Source of the DNA: SVEL01 sp964573715
Lineage (GTDB): Bacteria; Bacillota; Clostridia; Lachnospirales; Lachnospiraceae
Reading direction: 5' to 3'
Assembly: GCA_964573715.1 (NCBI GenBank)
Contig: CAZNKR010000061.1
Span: 1-9,070, forward strand
DNA: 9,070 bases
Shown: piece after piece, positions 5,849 through 9,070 of the stretch
How the letters are laid out: the number at the start of each line of letters is the position of its first letter
Position numbering within the stretch: position 1 is the first letter of the stretch
Position numbers and translations under genes: made by a program
Notes under the pieces: generated by a model
What the model saw: only the letters and a program-made list of their open reading frames with translations
The model's database searches: none
Told to the model about the DNA's origin: nothing

Positions 5849-7021
5849 CTAATGTGATAAAACATAGCTTCGATCAATATGTACCACTGCAACATAAGTT
5901 GCATCAATTTCTTTCACTTTATCTTGAATTTGGGCTATAAAATCATCCTTGTTCATTTTATTTTCAAAAGGCATAACTACATCAAAAATAATGTTGGTAT
6001 GTGTAGGCCCTGCTACCATTCTAAAATCATGAATACTTATATTTTTGTCAAGTTCTTTTAGTTTTTCAGAAACCATTATTTTCTTTTCAATAACAATAGC
6101 ATTATTTGTTTCAACCGGATCCATATGTATAACTGCTTCGCAATACAGTTTTTCATTCAATTCATTTTCTATTAAATCTATCATATCATGAAGCTCAAAA
6201 ATATCTCCATCTCCAGGCACTTCAGCGTGAAGTGAAATCATAACTCTACCTGGACCATAATCATGTACGATAAGATCATGTATGCCTCTTACTAATGAAT
6301 GTGACATTACTATATCTTCAATTTGGTTAACAAATTCAGGCTCTGGTGTCTGTCCAAGTAATGGAGAAATAGTATCCTTTGCAGCCATTATTCCCGAATA
6401 AAGAATAAATACAGCAACCAATAATCCACATATTCCATCTATATTTAGTCCTGTAATTTTTAGAACAATTACAGATAAAAGGACAAAGGTAGTTGCTACT
6501 GTATCTGATAGAGAATCCATTGCAGTTGCCTTCATTGCAGCAGAGTCTATTTTTTTTCCAATCTTAGTATTGTAAAAAGCCATATATAGTTTTACCAATA
6601 TGGAAGTAACAAGAATAATTATGGCTGTTATTCCACCTTCAACTACCTCTGGATGGAGAATTTTATCAAAGGATGATTTAAACAACTCTAGTCCCATCAA
6701 AATAATAGCCATGGATACAATAAATCCTGAAACATACTCAAATCTTCCATGTCCAAATGGATGATCCGTATCTGGTTTCTTTCCCGCAAACACAAACCCT
6801 ACTAGAGTAATAAATGAAGATCCAGCATCAGAAAGGTTATTAAAAGCGTCTGCCATAATGGCTACCGAACCACTAACTACTCCTGCAAAATACTTAATAA
6901 AAAACAAAAATATGTTTAAGATTATCCCAACAATACCGCATAAGGTTCCATAGGATTTTCTATTCTTTGTATCATTAATATCTTTATTTTTTAAGAATAT
7001 ATTAGCTAAAATTGTTATCAT
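5849..7021 (-). CDS. Cation diffusion facilitator transporter, probably Mn2+ (or Fe2+) efflux
   Basis: This 390-residue metal/proton antiporter has about six TM helices (about 25-215) and a cytosolic C-terminus. The TM2 metal site reads N61-x3-D65 (ADAFNNLSDAGSS) and the TM5 site reads D169-x3-D173 (MDSLSDTVAT). Zinc exporters carry H-x3-D at these places. The N/D-D/D pattern is associated with manganese-exporting CDF proteins such as MntE/MneP. The DHPFGHGRFEY loop after TM2-3 is conserved in the family. The C-terminus holds the usual dimerisation domain (IHDLIVHDYGPG to VIHMDPVE) plus about 85 further residues that look like a second, related fold (SIHDFRMVAGPTHTNIIFDV to VVHIDRSYV). The protein is therefore longer than the roughly 300-residue minimum. 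ATG 7021 overlaps the ABC-F stop as ATGA, and GGAG lies 8 nt upstream. Confidence 0.93.
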   Translation of the reverse strand: MITILANIFLKNKDINDTKNRKSYGTLCGIVGIILNIFLFFIKYFAGVVSGSVAIMADAFNNLSDAGSSFITLVGFVFAGKKPDTDHPFGHGRFEYVSGFIVSMAIILMGLELFKSSFDKILHPEVVEGGITAIIILVTSILVKLYMAFYNTKIGKKIDSAAMKATAMDSLSDTVATTFVLLSVIVLKITGLNIDGICGLLVAVFILYSGIMAAKDTISPLLGQTPEPEFVNQIEDIVMSHSLVRGIHDLIVHDYGPGRVMISLHAEVPGDGDIFELHDMIDLIENELNEKLYCEAVIHMDPVETNNAIVIEKKIMVSEKLKELDKNISIHDFRMVAGPTHTNIIFDVVMPFENKMNKDDFIAQIQDKVKEIDATYVAVVHIDRSYVLSH

Positions 7022-8985
7022 TTTAATTTCTCCAATTCTGCTGTTACTTCTTCCCATTGCTGCATAAGTTCCATAATTGATTCATCTAAAGAGTCTATTT
7101 CCTCTTGAATCTTAGATAATTTTTCATAAGCTGATGCATTTGCTGGTTCTAGCAGCTCATCTTTTTTTATTAAAGCTTCATTTTCTACATTAGAAATGCT
7201 TTCTTCAAGCTTTGCAAGCTTTCTTTCTAGTTTAGATTTCTCCTTACCAGGATTATCATAATTTTTATTTTGTGTACTTTTAATAGTATTATCACCAAGA
7301 TTAGCTGCTGTAGTAACAAAGGAAAATGGTGTTTTTCCAGACATCTCTTTTGCGTTTTGTGCAATACTTTCTGCTTCTTCTCTGGCTTTCTTCTCTATAT
7401 ATTCTTCATAACCAAAAGTGTAAAAATCTGTTCTTCCTTCTTCAAAAACCAAAAGTCGATTTGATATCTGCTTAATAAAATAACGATCATGGGATACAAA
7501 TAAGATTGTTCCTTCATAATCCATCAGCATCTGTTCAAGAGTTTCTTTTCCCACAATATCCATATGATTTGTTGGTTCATCTAAAATTAAAAAATTAGGT
7601 CTTCTTTTTAATATTTTGCAAAGAGCAAGTCTAACTCTTTCTCCTCCAGAAAGCATAGATACTTTTTTAAAAACATCATCTCCTGAAAATAAAAATGCAC
7701 CTAAATCATTTCTAATTTCTGTTTGTGTTAGTGTCGGAAACTCATCCCAATAATCGTCTATAACTTGTTTTTCACTTGTATATAGAGCCATTTGCTGATC
7801 AAAATATCCTATAGCAACTCTTAATCCTGTATGGAATTCTCCCGAAATAGAAGGTACCAGTCCAATAATCGTTTTTAAAAATGTAGACTTTCCTAGTCCG
7901 TTACCACCAATAATTCCTACCTTATCGCCTCTATTAATTGTAAGATTAATGGTAGATAATATCTTATCATAACCTACTCCAAGGTTCATAATATTTAGAA
8001 CTTCTTTACCTGTTGTCTCTGAAGGCTGAAAATTTGCATGAAATGTTTTATTATCATATTTGTCAGGAACTTCCACAATATCCATATGTTCGATGGCTTT
8101 TAGCTTTGACCTTGTCATTGCAACCTTTGTTGGCTTGTTTTTGAACTTATCTACAATAGTTTGAAGTCTTGCTATCTCTTTTTGCTGCAGCTCGTAATCC
8201 TTTTGTTTCTTTTCATGTTCTTCTTTTTTTCTATTCATAAAGGATGAATAATTTCCCACATATCTTTTTGCCGTTCCATACTCAATCTCATAAACTACAT
8301 CTGTAATATTATCCAAAAACATACGGTCATGAGACACTACAACTACTGCACGTTCATAATTTTTGAGGTAATTTTCAAGCCATTCTACAGTTGCAATATC
8401 CAAATGATTTGTTGGTTCGTCAAGAAGCAATATATCTGGTTTACTAAGAAGCATTCTAATAAATGCAATTCTTGTCTGCTGACCACCTGAGAACTGATTT
8501 AATGGTTTTTTCTTATCATCCTCTGTAAATCCGAATTTTCTAACCATTGTTTCAAATTCTTTTTCGTAATAATATCCACCAAGCATTCTAAAATGTTCTT
8601 CATATTCTGAATATCTTTTTATATTACGTTCTGTAGGGTCATCGTTCATCTTTGTAAGCCTGTCATCAAGCTCCTCTTTCATCTTTACCATAGGAATAAA
8701 TACTTTTCTTATCTCTTCTTCCATAGAAATAGTATCATCTTCAAAGGTCATCTGTTTTAAGTAGCCTATAGTAGGAGTTCCAGATTTTGCGATAAAAATA
8801 TCCTCATCACTATCTCTTTTTGTAAGCTCCACTTCACCGGAAATCAACTTAAGGAGTGTGGTTTTTCCACAGCCATTACGTCCTACAACCGCTATCTTTT
8901 CTGTACTTCTTATTTCAAAATTAATATCATGTAAAATGGTATCTGCAGCAAAGGCTACACATCCATTATTTATTTTGTATAACAC
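7018..8985 (-). CDS. ABC-F family ATP-binding protein (YdiF/Uup/EttA-type ribosome-associated ATPase)
   Basis: This 655-residue soluble protein has two ABC domains and no membrane segments, the hallmark of ABC-F. Domain 1 has Walker A GRNGCGKT (35-42), signature SGGQQ (166-170), Walker B ILLLDE (185-190) and the switch His219. Domain 2 has Walker A GGNGLGKS (360-367), signature SGGER (446-450), LILDE (466-470) and His499. Between them is the charged helical linker (about 250-325, with KPTKVAMTRSKLKAIEHMD), which in this family reaches into the ribosomal E site. A C-terminal coiled coil (about 583-655) ends the protein, as in YdiF/Uup. ABC-F proteins resolve stalled ribosomes, and some confer resistance to ribosome-targeting antibiotics. 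The start is GTG 8985, with GAGG 8 nt upstream. It is the first gene of the operon and overlaps the transporter gene by 4 nt. Confidence 0.95.
   Translation of the reverse strand: MLYKINNGCVAFAADTILHDINFEIRSTEKIAVVGRNGCGKTTLLKLISGEVELTKRDSDEDIFIAKSGTPTIGYLKQMTFEDDTISMEEEIRKVFIPMVKMKEELDDRLTKMNDDPTERNIKRYSEYEEHFRMLGGYYYEKEFETMVRKFGFTEDDKKKPLNQFSGGQQTRIAFIRMLLSKPDILLLDEPTNHLDIATVEWLENYLKNYERAVVVVSHDRMFLDNITDVVYEIEYGTAKRYVGNYSSFMNRKKEEHEKKQKDYELQQKEIARLQTIVDKFKNKPTKVAMTRSKLKAIEHMDIVEVPDKYDNKTFHANFQPSETTGKEVLNIMNLGVGYDKILSTINLTINRGDKVGIIGGNGLGKSTFLKTIIGLVPSISGEFHTGLRVAIGYFDQQMALYTSEKQVIDDYWDEFPTLTQTEIRNDLGAFLFSGDDVFKKVSMLSGGERVRLALCKILKRRPNFLILDEPTNHMDIVGKETLEQMLMDYEGTILFVSHDRYFIKQISNRLLVFEEGRTDFYTFGYEEYIEKKAREEAESIAQNAKEMSGKTPFSFVTTAANLGDNTIKSTQNKNYDNPGKEKSKLERKLAKLEESISNVENEALIKKDELLEPANASAYEKLSKIQEEIDSLDESIMELMQQWEEVTAELEKLK
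7030..7033 (-). promoter_or_regulatory. Ribosome binding site deciding the transporter start
   Basis: GGAG lies 8 nt before ATG 7021, inside the last codons of the ABC-F gene. It supports the ATGA-overlap start rather than the in-frame extension to 7057. Confidence 0.6.
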
Positions 8986-8993
8986 TTAATCAT

Positions 8994-8997
8994 CCTC
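8994..8997 (-). promoter_or_regulatory. Ribosome binding site supporting a GTG start of the ABC-F gene
   Basis: GAGG is 8 nt before GTG 8985. The nearby ATG at 8993-8991 directly abuts the site and is out of frame, so GTG is the likely initiator. Confidence 0.6.
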
Positions 8998-9019
8998 GCT
9001 TTTGTTTTCAATACTTGTG

Positions 9020-9048
9020 ATTATACCTAAAAAGGATATGATTTGCAA
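9020..9048 (-). promoter_or_regulatory. Sigma-A-type promoter of the ABC-F operon
   Basis: On the minus strand TTGCAA (9048-9043) and a perfect TATAAT (9025-9020) are separated by the ideal 17 nt. Transcription would start near 9013, leaving a leader of only about 28 nt before the GTG. That is too short for a riboswitch or a peptide-dependent attenuator. Confidence 0.8.
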
Positions 9049-9070
9049 CTTAGTAAAGAAGACGGAGTGC

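Noticed and set aside
5827..5907. N-terminal extension of the FliB-like protein
   Set aside because: The extra 27 residues overlap the transporter C-terminus, match nothing in the family, and the good ribosome binding site is placed for ATG 5826.
7022..7057. 12-residue N-terminal extension of the CDF transporter
   Set aside because: It overlaps the ABC-F 3' end, and a GGAG site at the right distance supports the ATGA-overlap start at 7021.
7018..8985. Antibiotic-resistance ABC-F gene
   Set aside because: The predicted leader is about 28 nt with no attenuator, and the C-terminal coiled coil and linker resemble housekeeping YdiF/Uup-type proteins. Resistance cannot be excluded but nothing here supports it.

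Overview
The window is AT-rich and every supported gene lies on the minus strand, so transcription runs from the right end (about 9070) to the left end (1). The gene families present (ABC-F ATPase, cation diffusion facilitator, FliB-like CxxC protein, dGTPase-like HD hydrolase, NfeD/SPFH pair, LytTR/GHKL two-component system), the strong AGGAGG-type ribosome binding sites and the low GC suggest a Gram-positive anaerobe of the Clostridia, most likely a Lachnospiraceae-like gut or rumen bacterium. This assignment is an inference from gene content, not from a marker gene.

Region 1 (9048 to 3460) is a tight four-gene operon behind a near-consensus sigma-A promoter. It holds an ABC-F ATPase (8985-7018), a cation diffusion facilitator with a manganese-type metal site (7021-5849), a FliB/flagellin lysine-N-methylase-like cysteine-rich protein (5826-4681) and a dGTPase-like HD phosphohydrolase (4662-3460). 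The junctions are an ATGA overlap, 22 nt and 18 nt, so the four are probably co-transcribed. Ribosome protection or rescue, metal export and nucleotide clean-up look like housekeeping or stress functions.

Region 2 (3409 to 1904) is a membrane-protein pair: a short NfeD protein (3355-2921) followed by an SPFH/band 7 (stomatin/QmcA-like) protein (2848-1904). A plausible separate promoter with a 14-bp palindrome lies before nfeD. NfeD/SPFH pairs are widespread and are thought to form membrane microdomain scaffolds.

Region 3 (about 1711 to 1918) is an array of 18-bp direct repeats that starts inside the last codons and stop codon of the SPFH gene. It is interrupted by exactly 100 N (1783-1882), an assembly gap of unknown true length. 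The array ends just upstream of a candidate promoter for the next operon.

Region 4 (1698 to 1) is a two-component operon: a LytTR response regulator (1646-909), an overlapping two-TM GHKL histidine kinase of the AgrC/CitA-like type (916-74), and the first 20 codons of a third gene (61-1) that begins like a secreted or membrane protein and runs off the window. No RNA genes, insertion sequences, CRISPR arrays or GC-rich terminators were seen. I did not find clear evidence for an undescribed defence or other multi-gene system. The most unusual elements are the stop-codon-derived repeat array and the unfinished third gene of the two-component operon.
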